In this document: positions 26,838-36,300 of the stretch, one piece after another
Layout of the letters: every line of letters begins with the position of its first letter
Numbering within the stretch: the stretch's first letter is position 1
DNA from: Marinoscillum furvescens DSM 4134
GTDB taxonomy: Bacteria; Bacteroidota; Bacteroidia; Cytophagales; Cyclobacteriaceae
Assembly: GCF_003386095.1 (NCBI RefSeq)
Contig: NZ_QREG01000001.1
Location: 124,001 to 188,000, forward strand
DNA: 64,000 nt
Direction: 5' to 3'
Made by a program: the position numbers and the translations under genes
Notes under the pieces: model-generated
What the model was told of the DNA's origin: nothing
Seen by the model: only the letters and a program-made list of their open reading frames with translations
Database searches by the model: none

Positions 26838-27212
26838 ATGACATCAGAATTGCTCAACTATAAAACCGTATCACCAGACGAAGTGACCACCTGGCATGAA
26901 GCCTGCAAAGTAACAGACTTCCCTCAGGATGGAGGGCTGTGCATCAGTTATCAAGGTCTTCAGATTGCCGTGTTTAACTTCTCACAAAGAAAAGAATGGT
27001 ACGCCACCCAAAATCTGTGCCCTCACAAGCATCAGATGATCCTTAGCAGAGGCATGGTAGGTAGCGAAGGAGAAGAACCTAAAGTAGCCTGCCCGTTTCA
27101 TAAGAAAACCTTTTCGCTCAAAAGCGGAGAAAACCTCAACGGAAATGAATGCAAACTGGCTACTTATCCCGTAAAAGTTGAAAACGAGACGGTTTATGTA
27201 GGGTTTGCGTAA
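26838..27212 (+). CDS. nirD: Nitrite reductase small subunit, Rieske type
   Basis: This 124-residue partner of NirB has a Rieske-like fold. Unlike enterobacterial NirD, it keeps a complete [2Fe-2S] ligand set in sequence: CPHKH early and CPFHKK later, i.e. C-x-H and C-x2-H. An extra cluster could shorten the electron path into NirB. The ATG at 26838, four bases after the nirB stop, is used; an in-frame upstream start lies inside nirB. A TACGTA-type operator overlaps its stop codon. Confidence 0.92.
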   Translation: MTSELLNYKTVSPDEVTTWHEACKVTDFPQDGGLCISYQGLQIAVFNFSQRKEWYATQNLCPHKHQMILSRGMVGSEGEEPKVACPFHKKTFSLKSGENLNGNECKLATYPVKVENETVYVGFA

Positions 27213-27221
27213 AAATACGTA
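27206..27221. promoter_or_regulatory. TACGTA-type operator (one mismatch) before the NarXL-like pair
   Basis: TGCGTA-AAAA-TACGTA overlaps the nirD stop codon and lies about 95 bases upstream of the sensor kinase start. One base differs from the perfect palindrome. It suggests that the two-component genes are themselves under control of the island regulator. Confidence 0.5.
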
Positions 27222-27264
27222 AATCCATAACACATCGTGCCAGCAAATATTTACTTTTAGCTCC

Positions 27265-27292
27265 GGATCAGGGACTATGCAGCCCCTGATCC
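27265..27292 (+). terminator. Hairpin between nirD and the sensor kinase gene
   Basis: GGATCAGGG (27265-27273) pairs with CCCTGATCC (27284-27292) around a 10-base loop. The following bases, CTCTTTCA, are only weakly T-rich. It is either a leaky nirBD terminator or an attenuator-like structure 15 bases upstream of the kinase ATG. Confidence 0.5.
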
Positions 27293-27307
27293 CTCTTTCA
27301 AAACGCT

Positions 27308-29083
27308 ATGGCACACCAACGCTTCAAAAAGCTAGGACTTTTTTACCTCATTGCACTGGGCTGCATAGCCTTGAGCATTGTGGTTAGTCAGATCTTGATT
27401 CAAACCTCCATCAGCAGGCAGCAAGACGACTCCCACATTATCAATATCGCAGGGCGCCAGCGCATGCTGAGCCAAAAAATCAGTAAGGTTGCCCTCAAAA
27501 TACAAACCCAAACAGGAAATGAAACTGCGAACAAAAAAGAGCTAAAGGAGGCCCTTAGACTCTGGAAATCTGCCCATGAAAAACTGCAAACGGGCAAAGA
27601 CTCGCTACAGACTGGAGAGCCTCCATCTGCCATTATTCAGGGCATGTTCGCAGAAATCAACCCACATTTCGAACAAATCTACCAGCATGCCTCCGCCCTA
27701 CTGGCTCCGGATCTTACTAACGCCCAGATCAACAAACATGTAGAGAAAATCCTACAGCATGAAAACGCGTTTTTGCAGGGCATGGACCGTATCGTATTGC
27801 AGCGTGACCTAGAAGCTCAGGACAAAGTACGCTCACTACGGCACACCGAAATATACCTCTTCATTATTTCGATACTCATCATAGTGCTGGAGTTGATCTT
27901 TGTGTTTACTCCACTCGCCAAAAGCATTCGCGCCACTGTACAGGAGCTTCTGGACTCTGAAAAAGCCTCCCAGAAAATGACTCGCGAGCTCTCCAAGCTT
28001 TACGACGAACTGGGCAAATCTTATCAGGACCTGGAAGCTGTAAACGTTCAGCCAAATTCCCCCTCTTTGTTTGCCTCGCTTAATGCAAAGGGAGAATTCA
28101 CCTACCTGGCTCCACAGTTTATAGAGCTTATGGAGCTGGAAGAAAACTTACCTCCCACGTCTATTCGATTTTTACTCGCCGATAGTGGCTACCAGCAAGA
28201 CTTTATAGATGGACTACTCCCTATTCTAAAAAAGAAACAAAACTGGAGCGGCGAAATTCGTCTAATCACAGAGCCCGGGGATTTTATCTGGCTGGAATCT
28301 TTTCTCATTCCCATCCATTCGGCCAACGAAATCAAATGGATAGCACGAGACATTACAGAGCTGAAAGAAGCGAAAATAAGATCTCGCGAGATCAATAAAG
28401 AACGTATCGAAAAATCTGTAAAAGAGCAGCAATATCGCTCGGCACTGATCCTGCAAGGGCAAGAAGAAGAACGCAAACGCCTGTCTCGAGAAATCCACGA
28501 CGGTGTAGGACAAATGCTCTCAGCCATGAAGCTGCTTTTAGAATCTTTTGGCCCCACATCCGGACCAATGAAAAAACGACTGGAAGATGCCAAAGGCCTC
28601 ATGAAAAGCATCATTCAGGAGGTACGAAGGGTCTCATTTAACCTCACCCCCAGCAGCCTGGACGACTTTGGACTAGTACCTGCAGTCAATAAGTTTTGCG
28701 AAGAAATAAATACCGTAGCCAAGGCGAAACTGACGTTTATTAACGAAACACGATTTATCAATCGCCTGGAGAGCAACATCGAAACCAACCTCTACCGGAT
28801 CATTCAAGAGGCGGTAAACAATGCACTCAAATACGCCAAGGCTTCCAACATAACCGTACGATTTGCTCACAACATCAATTCCCTGGTCATCAGCATAGAA
28901 GACGATGGCCGTGGGTTTGACTTTAGCCGTGTAGAGCGCAGTGGCCACTTCGAAAAAGCGGGCCACGGCATCTTCAACATGAAAGAGCGCACCTCTTATA
29001 TCGGAGGAGTTTTTAACTTAGAGACCGAATTGGACAAAGGCACCAAAATATCCATCACATTATCCCTGGACAAAAATGATTAA
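27308..29083 (+). CDS. NarX-like nitrate/nitrite sensor histidine kinase
   Basis: This 591-residue membrane kinase has TM helices at about 12-32 and 178-200 that enclose a PilJ/NarX-type periplasmic four-helix domain. The P-box-like motif INIAGRQRMLSQKISK is its likely ligand site. A signalling helix and PAS-like domain (about 240-350) follow. The HisKA_3 motif contains the phospho-histidine H397 in RLSREIHDGVGQMLS, then HATPase boxes EAVNNALKYA and DDGRGFD. It resembles NarX/NarQ and sits between nirD and its own NarL-type regulator, which it overlaps by 8 bp, so it probably senses nitrate or nitrite. Confidence 0.88.
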   Translation: MAHQRFKKLGLFYLIALGCIALSIVVSQILIQTSISRQQDDSHIINIAGRQRMLSQKISKVALKIQTQTGNETANKKELKEALRLWKSAHEKLQTGKDSLQTGEPPSAIIQGMFAEINPHFEQIYQHASALLAPDLTNAQINKHVEKILQHENAFLQGMDRIVLQRDLEAQDKVRSLRHTEIYLFIISILIIVLELIFVFTPLAKSIRATVQELLDSEKASQKMTRELSKLYDELGKSYQDLEAVNVQPNSPSLFASLNAKGEFTYLAPQFIELMELEENLPPTSIRFLLADSGYQQDFIDGLLPILKKKQNWSGEIRLITEPGDFIWLESFLIPIHSANEIKWIARDITELKEAKIRSREINKERIEKSVKEQQYRSALILQGQEEERKRLSREIHDGVGQMLSAMKLLLESFGPTSGPMKKRLEDAKGLMKSIIQEVRRVSFNLTPSSLDDFGLVPAVNKFCEEINTVAKAKLTFINETRFINRLESNIETNLYRIIQEAVNNALKYAKASNITVRFAHNINSLVISIEDDGRGFDFSRVERSGHFEKAGHGIFNMKERTSYIGGVFNLETELDKGTKISITLSLDKND

Positions 29084-29735
29084 GGTAGCACTAGCAGACG
29101 ATCACGAAATAGTAAGGTATGGCATCAAAATGGTACTGGAAGACGACCCGGATATAGAAGTCATCTGGGAAGCCTCTGACGGCCAGGAAACCATCGACAA
29201 AATGCACCAGACTGCCCCGGATGTATTGGTAGCAGACATTCGCATGCCACTACTCAATGGTCTGGAAGTAGCTCAAAAGCTCAAATCCGATGACCCTTCT
29301 GTGAAAATCATTATGCTTACCATGCATGACGATTCTGAGTATGTACTCAAATCCGTGCAATTCGGTGCGGACGGCTACCTGCTCAAAGACACCAACAAGA
29401 CAGAGTTTAACAAAGCAGTGAAAATGGTGCACAGTGGGCAGAAGTACTTCAGTGGCGACATCTCTACCACCATTGTCAATTCGTTTGTCTCAGGCAAACC
29501 AGCCACCGAAGCTCAACCTGCAGCCAACACTGACTACCAGCTCACCAAGCGCGAAAAACAAATTTTAAAACTCATTTACGAAGGAGTGTCCAATAAGGAC
29601 ATTGCTGAACAGCTCGGCAAAAGCATCCGAACGATTGAAACACATCGGTTTAACATCATGAAAAAGCTAGAAGTGAACAACATCACCGAACTACTCAAAA
29701 AGCTAGACCGGGAAGGTATTGCTCAGACACTCTAA
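29076..29735 (+). CDS. NarL-family response regulator
   Basis: This 219-residue regulator has a receiver domain (D8/D9, phospho-acceptor D54, T83-type switch in IIMLTMHDD, K105 region) and a C-terminal LuxR/NarL helix-turn-helix (LTKREKQILKLIYEGVSNKD). The start overlaps the sensor kinase gene by 8 bp, so the two are co-translated and form a pair. It is expected to regulate nitrate-linked genes, although the TACGTA palindromes in the island look more like Crp/Fnr than NarL sites. Confidence 0.92.
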   Translation: MIKVALADDHEIVRYGIKMVLEDDPDIEVIWEASDGQETIDKMHQTAPDVLVADIRMPLLNGLEVAQKLKSDDPSVKIIMLTMHDDSEYVLKSVQFGADGYLLKDTNKTEFNKAVKMVHSGQKYFSGDISTTIVNSFVSGKPATEAQPAANTDYQLTKREKQILKLIYEGVSNKDIAEQLGKSIRTIETHRFNIMKKLEVNNITELLKKLDREGIAQTL

Positions 29736-29831
29736 ACGACCACCAAAATTTGCGTATCTTTTTTCCGTCAAAAGGAGTTTAGTGTATTTGGGTCAGCCCA
29801 AATCACCACATAATTACCTGAGCGCGATTTT

Positions 29832-31091
29832 ATGCAAGCCAACTACCTGGATGCCGAAATACTAAAGTCAGAAAAAAAACGACTAGAAGTCTTTATAGGC
29901 TTTTTGCTCACAACTACTTTAGTTACAATTTTCATACAGTTTTCGCATTACCAGATTCTTCGCGACACATTCAAAAACCCCGTTTCTTACCCGCTGATCA
30001 TCATCGCCACAGTATCCATGGTCATTACCTTTATGATCGGTAGGCGGTGGGTAATACAGCTTCAAAAACACAACCGAAAACTTCCCAGAAAGTACTACTG
30101 GTACACGGTACTACTGGAGGTATTTATCCCTTCTGCATGGCTGGTAGTGGCCTCTCAGGTGGAAGAAACCAGCGCATTGTTAGACTCTCCCATCATCTTT
30201 CTTTACTACATCCTGATCATCGTATCGCCACTGCACCTGGACTTTTGGGTGAGTGCCGCCATGGGGCTACTGATCGCCCTGTTTTTTATGGGGTATACTT
30301 ATTGGGTCACCGCCCAGTACCCCATCGACTTTCACCTGCCCATGGTGACCTACTACCTCCGCTCACTGATGTATTTTTTAGCAGGTATACTGGCAGGACT
30401 GGTAGCCAATGAGTTGAAAATACGACTCAGCCGAACCAACAGAGAAATCAGAGAAAAAGAGGAGATCGAAGGGTTGTTTAACCAGCAGGTGAGCAAAGAA
30501 ATGGTAGTGGCTCTCAAGGAAAAGAAAGACTTTTCCGCCCGACTAGACGTGACCATTCTGTTTCTAGACATCCGGGACTTCACTCAGCGAGTACAGCATC
30601 TGTCGCCAGAGGAAGTAAATAAATTTCAAAATGAGTTTTTCTCACCAGTGATCGAGCTTATCAACGAAAGCAAAGGCATTGTCAATCAGATTACGGGTGA
30701 TGGACTTATGGCCACTTTTGGCGCTCCGGTTACGGACAAAACACACTATAACTGCGCCTGGATGGCGGTAGAAAAAATACTGGACTTTTTGGGCGAGTTT
30801 CGAACAAAAAGCCCCGAGCATGCCACCTTAGAAATAGGCATGGGACTGCACTGCGGAGAGGTACTGGTGGGCAACATTGGTACAGAAACGCGCAAACAAC
30901 TCTCCATTTCCGGTACGCCGGTAATCATCGCATCCCGCATAGAACAGCTCAACAAAGAATTGAACAGCACCGTGTTGATCTCTCGTCAGCTTTTCAACCT
31001 GCTAAAAGACAAAATCCAAACTTTTGAAATCAAAGGCCTGGTGAAAATGAAAGGCCTGGATGAAGAAATCGAGATCATCAAAGTACACTAG
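29832..31091 (+). CDS. Membrane class III nucleotidyl cyclase with altered active site
   Basis: This 419-residue protein has six predicted helices in its first 200 residues and a C-terminal adenylate/guanylate-cyclase domain (about 235-400). The two metal aspartates are present: D246 (FLDIRDFT) and D290 (ITGDGL). The residue equivalent to the adenine-reading lysine is Q286, the partner position is S358, and the transition-state asparagine is I365 (GTPVIIASR), while arginine R369 is kept. The nucleotide made is therefore uncertain; adenylate cyclase is only the family name. It converges on the HD-PycTM gene with a 4-bp stop overlap. Confidence 0.85.
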   Translation: MQANYLDAEILKSEKKRLEVFIGFLLTTTLVTIFIQFSHYQILRDTFKNPVSYPLIIIATVSMVITFMIGRRWVIQLQKHNRKLPRKYYWYTVLLEVFIPSAWLVVASQVEETSALLDSPIIFLYYILIIVSPLHLDFWVSAAMGLLIALFFMGYTYWVTAQYPIDFHLPMVTYYLRSLMYFLAGILAGLVANELKIRLSRTNREIREKEEIEGLFNQQVSKEMVVALKEKKDFSARLDVTILFLDIRDFTQRVQHLSPEEVNKFQNEFFSPVIELINESKGIVNQITGDGLMATFGAPVTDKTHYNCAWMAVEKILDFLGEFRTKSPEHATLEIGMGLHCGEVLVGNIGTETRKQLSISGTPVIIASRIEQLNKELNSTVLISRQLFNLLKDKIQTFEIKGLVKMKGLDEEIEIIKVH

Positions 31092-32338
31092 TACGGATAC
31101 GGTGTTTTGAAAAATATTTCCGCCACAGCGAAAGACAACACTGCCACCACGAACCCAAACATAAAAATGGTGTAGGAGATTCTCAGCAGCTTGTATTTTT
31201 TACTAAGGACTACTCCCAGGTAATAAATATCACGGATCAAACTGGTATACAGATAGTCTCCATCTTTCATCATCTCCTTCATCGCCCACTCATACTTGTT
31301 GAGCTCCATTTTATGAAAATTACCAAAGAAGAGCAGATTGGTACGCTTGCGCGTAATATCCTCCTCGGTAAACGTACCCTTAGACACATTGGGCAAGGTT
31401 GCCAAAATGGCAAACACGATGGTAGATAAACAAACCAGTGTCATGATGATCGCAGGCACGATGAGATGTGGGTACTCTTCCAGCTTCCGAAACAATACAG
31501 ACACCAACACAGACAGAATAATAGAATTAACCGAAATCATGATATTGGCTTTGGTATCTGCCATGGCGCTCAGATCCAAATGATTTTTTGAGGTAAGCCG
31601 AAACATCGTTTCTATGCCTCGTGTAGGCTTGATGGCCTTTGCTTTCTTCACCTTCTTTTTGAGCTTTTTCACCTGTTGCTCCAGATCCTGTACCTGATCA
31701 TCCTGTTGGTTCATTGTGCTCAACCTTTCGTTCACCAGTTTTAGGTTTGCCTTCACCTTGTCAGCAAATTGCGCTCGTGCATAGTCAGTAAAAAAACGAT
31801 GCTCGGTGATAAAATCCTTATTTCCTTTATACCATTCTTCATCAGATATCTTCTTACCATTTAGTTTTTGAAGTTCTTCTTGTAGTAGTTCGGACCTATC
31901 GCAATAGTTGTCTTTGGCCAGATGTGCCAAATCAGCATCACACAAGACCTCCTCCAGCGGATTGCGTGGCGACTGAGGCATCTTGGTGGCCATAATACAG
32001 CCCACTACCCTGGCAGCAGTATCATCATCCACGCCCTGAGCGCCCATAAACTCCAGCGCTATCTCGGCGCTCACTTCTTCATGATTATCAATGGTCTCAC
32101 GGTAGCCCAGGTCGTGAAACCATGCCGCCAACTCCACAATCTCCAGGTCCTCAGCACTTACAGCACTGGCTTGCCCAATCTCGCGAGCTGCCTGCACCAC
32201 ATCACGGGTATGCTCCACCGAATGATATTTGATGGCCTCTGGCAATTCGTTTGTAAGAATATTCTCAGCAAATTTTTGCGCTCGACTCAAGAGTTCTGAT
32301 CTTGCGCCATCCATTTTCCGGCTTTTATCGTTAGCCAT
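31088..32338 (-). CDS. HD phosphohydrolase fused to Pycsar-effector-like membrane domain
   Basis: This 416-residue protein has an HD domain (about 30-130) with H43, H75 and D76 (VEHTRDV, WFHDLGY). A lysine-rich coiled coil (about 213-235) comes next. The PycTM-type domain has the signature LSAMADTKANIMISVNSII and three or four hydrophobic helices (about 265-400). PycTM domains are the membrane-disrupting effectors of Pycsar antiphage systems, gated by cyclic pyrimidines. HD-PycTM fusions also occur as stand-alone genes in Bacteroidota. Its only cyclase neighbour is the convergent gene above, so a functional link is plausible but unproven. Confidence 0.82.
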   Translation of the reverse strand: MANDKSRKMDGARSELLSRAQKFAENILTNELPEAIKYHSVEHTRDVVQAAREIGQASAVSAEDLEIVELAAWFHDLGYRETIDNHEEVSAEIALEFMGAQGVDDDTAARVVGCIMATKMPQSPRNPLEEVLCDADLAHLAKDNYCDRSELLQEELQKLNGKKISDEEWYKGNKDFITEHRFFTDYARAQFADKVKANLKLVNERLSTMNQQDDQVQDLEQQVKKLKKKVKKAKAIKPTRGIETMFRLTSKNHLDLSAMADTKANIMISVNSIILSVLVSVLFRKLEEYPHLIVPAIIMTLVCLSTIVFAILATLPNVSKGTFTEEDITRKRTNLLFFGNFHKMELNKYEWAMKEMMKDGDYLYTSLIRDIYYLGVVLSKKYKLLRISYTIFMFGFVVAVLSFAVAEIFFKTPYPY

Positions 32339-32382
32339 TATAAAATATTTTTGGTCCTACTCTGAAGAATTGAATTTTCCGA

Positions 32383-33321
32383 ATGTACATATATAACAAA
32401 TCCACTGCCTTGTTTCTTACTACAGGTGTGATATTTATTCTAAGCATATTGATTTTGGGCACCTCCAGCTGTACCCCGACCTCTTTTCGAGAGCGCGCAG
32501 ATAGCCTGTTTCTAATCACAGACCATGTAAATGTCTATTATGACCTCAAGCGCCCTGAAGAAAAACATTTTCTTCCCTATGTACTGTCGGAGGTATCAGG
32601 CCTTACACACCTCAATGCCTCTACCGTACTCTGCGTGGAAGACGAAGGCGGACGTGTGTATGTGTACGATTTGGATAAACGCGAAATCGTGCATGCCATT
32701 ACCTTTAGTGATCCGGGGGATTTTGAAGGGGTGGAGTATGTAAACGACACAGTCTACGCACTAGAAAGCGACGGTGATGTATACGAGTTTAGGTACACCA
32801 GTGAAAAGGAAGCAAAAACTGAAAAATACGAGACGCCCCTGAGCACTAAAAATGATACTGAAGGACTCGGGTATGACCCCACACATCACCGATTGTTAAT
32901 TGCCTGCAAAGAAGAAGAGGACATCAAAGGTGTAAACGCAAAAGGCAAAACCATCTATGCCTTTGATTTGAAAAAGAAAAAACTCATCAAGGAACCAATA
33001 TTTGAAGTCTCTGCGGGAAAAATGGACGACTTTTTTGAAGCCAATAGAGATTATAAGTATGACAAAGATCGCATCAAATTTGAGCCGTCTGCCATCGCTC
33101 TCAACCCACTGGATGGCTACTTCTACCTACTGGCATCCACAGGGAAAATGCTAATTGTGCTTTCTCCTGAAGGAGACATAAAAGCCACCTACCCCATTGC
33201 TCCCAGAATATTGAGTCAGCCCGAAGGCATATCGTTCTCTCCTGAAGGCCACCTGTACATCAGCTCAGAGGGAGAAGGAGACAAAGGATACATCATACGA
33301 TTCAGTCCATTGTTCAAATGA
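32383..33321 (+). CDS. SdiA-regulated-type beta-propeller lipoprotein
   Basis: This 312-residue protein has a signal anchor ending in a lipobox-like GTSSC and a beta-propeller-like body. It carries repeated LSEVSGLTHLNAST, LYISSEGEG and DLDKREIVHAITFSDPGDFEGVEYV strands typical of the SdiA-regulated family (phytase-like or strictosidine-synthase-like propellers). Function is unknown. It overlaps the phosphatase-Omp85 gene by 4 bp, so both are likely to act at the cell envelope. It is divergent from the HD-PycTM gene with 44 bases between the starts. Confidence 0.85.
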   Translation: MYIYNKSTALFLTTGVIFILSILILGTSSCTPTSFRERADSLFLITDHVNVYYDLKRPEEKHFLPYVLSEVSGLTHLNASTVLCVEDEGGRVYVYDLDKREIVHAITFSDPGDFEGVEYVNDTVYALESDGDVYEFRYTSEKEAKTEKYETPLSTKNDTEGLGYDPTHHRLLIACKEEEDIKGVNAKGKTIYAFDLKKKKLIKEPIFEVSAGKMDDFFEANRDYKYDKDRIKFEPSAIALNPLDGYFYLLASTGKMLIVLSPEGDIKATYPIAPRILSQPEGISFSPEGHLYISSEGEGDKGYIIRFSPLFK

Positions 33322-36300
33322 AAAAACTAATCGCATCTACGCTATTGCTACTTTCGGCCATAGCATATGGCCAGACTCCAATTGATATATACCTGATAGG
33401 AGATGCCGGCAAACCCAACCTGCAAGGGGACAGCACGCTGGATTATCTGCGAGAAGTCACCCAAACAGCAGACAGCACCGACATCTTGATTTTTCTGGGA
33501 GACAATATCTACCCCGAAGGCCTCCCTGAAAGAGAGCACCCTCAGCGCAAAGTCATGGAAGCCAAGCTCAACGCCTCTCTGTCGATCATGAAGGATTTTC
33601 CCGGAAGAGCCATCATGATTCCGGGCAACCATGACTGGGCCAACTCCGAACGAGAGGGATGGCAGCAGCTGCGCAACATGCAGCGATACGTAGACGACTA
33701 CATGGGAACGCCCACAGTATTTTTACCTCGGGGTGGCTGCCCGGGACCACTAGAAGTAGATGTGTCACCAGAAATCCTGCTCGTAATCATCGATACGCAG
33801 TATTTTCTCCACAAATGGGACAAACCCGACGAAAATGACGGGTGCGATGCTTCCTCCAGTGCTGACGCCATTTTGCAATTAAAAGACCTGATAAGCAGAA
33901 ATGACCACAAACATGTGGTAGTAGCCGGCCACCACCCTATGTACTCTTTTGGCCCGCACGGCAGCAAATACACCTTCAAGCAGCACATTTTCCCACTCAC
34001 GGATTTCAACAAAAAACTTCTGGTGCCTCTACCTGTAATAGGCAGTATCTACCCGCTATTCAGGTCACTACTAGGTAGCAGACAAGACCTCCCAAATCCT
34101 CGCTACAAAATGATTCGAAATGCATTGGTAAAGGCCATGGGAGAGGCAAAAAACACTGTATATGTGAGCGGTCATGAGCATTCGTTGCAGTACATCACCA
34201 GAGATTCCTTACATTTTGTAGTAAGTGGTTCTGGGTCTAAAGTTTCCAATGTTGCTGCCGGGTTTGGTACCCAATTTTTTGCTCAGGCCCATGGGTTTGC
34301 GAAGCTAAGCTTCCAAACCAGCGATACCGTATCGCTTACGTTTTACAATGGCGACACTCAGCAACCCATCTACCACAAGCCATTGTATCATAAGAACGTA
34401 GAAACGTATCCACCAGTAACTGCCGAAAGTACATTTCAGGACAGTACAGTGATATCGGCTATCAGTGACCGATATGAATCTGATGGTGAAGCCCACAACT
34501 ACTGGCTGGGAAAAAACTATCGCAAACTTTGGACTACTCCGGTGGAAATGCCAGTGTTTAACATAGGTCGGGAACACGGAGGGCTGAAAATAGTAAAGCT
34601 AGGAGGTGGCAACCAAACCAGATCTCTCCGCCTGGAAGCAAAGAACGGAAAACAGTATGTGCTCCGGTCTCTGGATAAATACACTGACAAACTGCTCCCA
34701 CAGGCACTGCATGAGACGCTGGCATCTGATATAGTACAGGACCAAATCTCTGCGGCCAACCCATATGGCGCATTTGCCATACCTCCACTTGCAGACGCCC
34801 TGGGCATCTACCACACCAACCCTCAATTGGTTTTCATTCCAAACGACGAGCGCTTTGGCAAGTATCAGGGACTCTTTGCTAACCTGCCTGTGCTCTACGA
34901 AGAGCGCCCAAACGATGAGGCTGCTCATGAGCCGTATTTTGGAGGTGGTGAAGAAATAGAAGGCACACCCGACCTGATCGAGATCTTGCAAGAAGACAAT
35001 GACGAAATCGTGGATCAGGCTTTTGCTTTACGCAACAGGCTCTTTGACATGATCATAGGCGACTGGGATCGCCATGAAGACCAATGGCGATGGGTGCGAT
35101 TTGATAAAGAGCCCAAGGGACACATCTGGCGGCCGATCCCGAGAGACAGAGACCAGGCATTTTTCGACAGTGAAGGACTGGTAGGCTGGATAGCCTCCCG
35201 AAAATTTGCACTACCAAATACTGAAGGGTTCAAAGCAAAAATGGACTATCCACCAGGATTCAACACCAGCGCCCGGTTTTTTGACCGTACATTTCTCAAT
35301 GGTCTCTCCTGGACAGATTGGGAAAAACAAATAGACTTTATCGAAAAGCACCTCACTGACAGCATCATCGAGGCAGCATTCCGCGTCTGGCCAGACACTA
35401 TTCAAGAACTTTCGGCACAGCAAACTGCAAATATCCTGAAAGCCAGAAGAGATGACATGCGCCGCTTTGCACGCATTCATTATGAGTTTATCTCCCAATC
35501 CGTCACCGTTGCTTGCTCCGACAAACATGAACAGGTTTTTGTGGAACGGATGAATGATAGCACACGGATAACCATCTACAAGCAAAAAAAGGATGACGAA
35601 CAAAAGCAGATGCTCTATGACCGGACCTTTGATCATAACCTCACTAAAGAGGTCCGTATATATGGCAGAGGCGGGCAAGATTATTTTGAAGTGACAGGTG
35701 ATGCCAGGAATGGCTTGAAAATACGAATCATCGGAGGTGAAGGCAAAGATGAAATCCTGGACAAATCCACCGTGAGCGGCCCCAATAAACTGACACATGT
35801 ATATGACTTAAAAAACAACACAAAACTCTATGCATCAAAAGAAACCAGAAACCACTTAGATGACGATATCAGCATCAACGCTTACAACCGCACGGCATTT
35901 AAGTACAACAAGTTTTTACCGCTCCTCAGTGCCCAGTTCAATTTTGACGATGGGCTCTACCTCGGCGCAGGGTTTATATACACCAAAGAAGGCTGGCGCA
36001 AGGACCCTTTTGCCGCCAGGCATAAGCTTAAAGCGAATAGAGCCTTTGCTACTGGGGCATTAAACTTTAATTATGATGTCACCTTCGGTGACGTGGTTGG
36101 CGAATGGGACCTCAATGCCAACTTTGACTTACAGCGCCCCTATGGAGTGTCCAACTTTTTCGGCTTTGGCAATGAATCCAATTTTGATTTTGAAGGCAAA
36201 GGAGAGGCAGGTTCTTTCGAAGACCCTATAGACTACTACCGCATACGCTATGAAAAAGCACGAAGCTTTGTAAACCTGACCTACAATCTGGGACCAAAAG

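Noticed and set aside
27265-27292. NasR/ANTAR-type antitermination leader
   Set aside because: A single hairpin without a clear terminator T run, and no ANTAR-domain protein is encoded in the window.
29832-32338. A canonical Pycsar defence operon
   Set aside because: The cyclase is membrane-bound and convergent with the effector-like gene, not co-directional as in described Pycsar systems, and HD-PycTM genes also occur alone. Kept only as a hypothesis.
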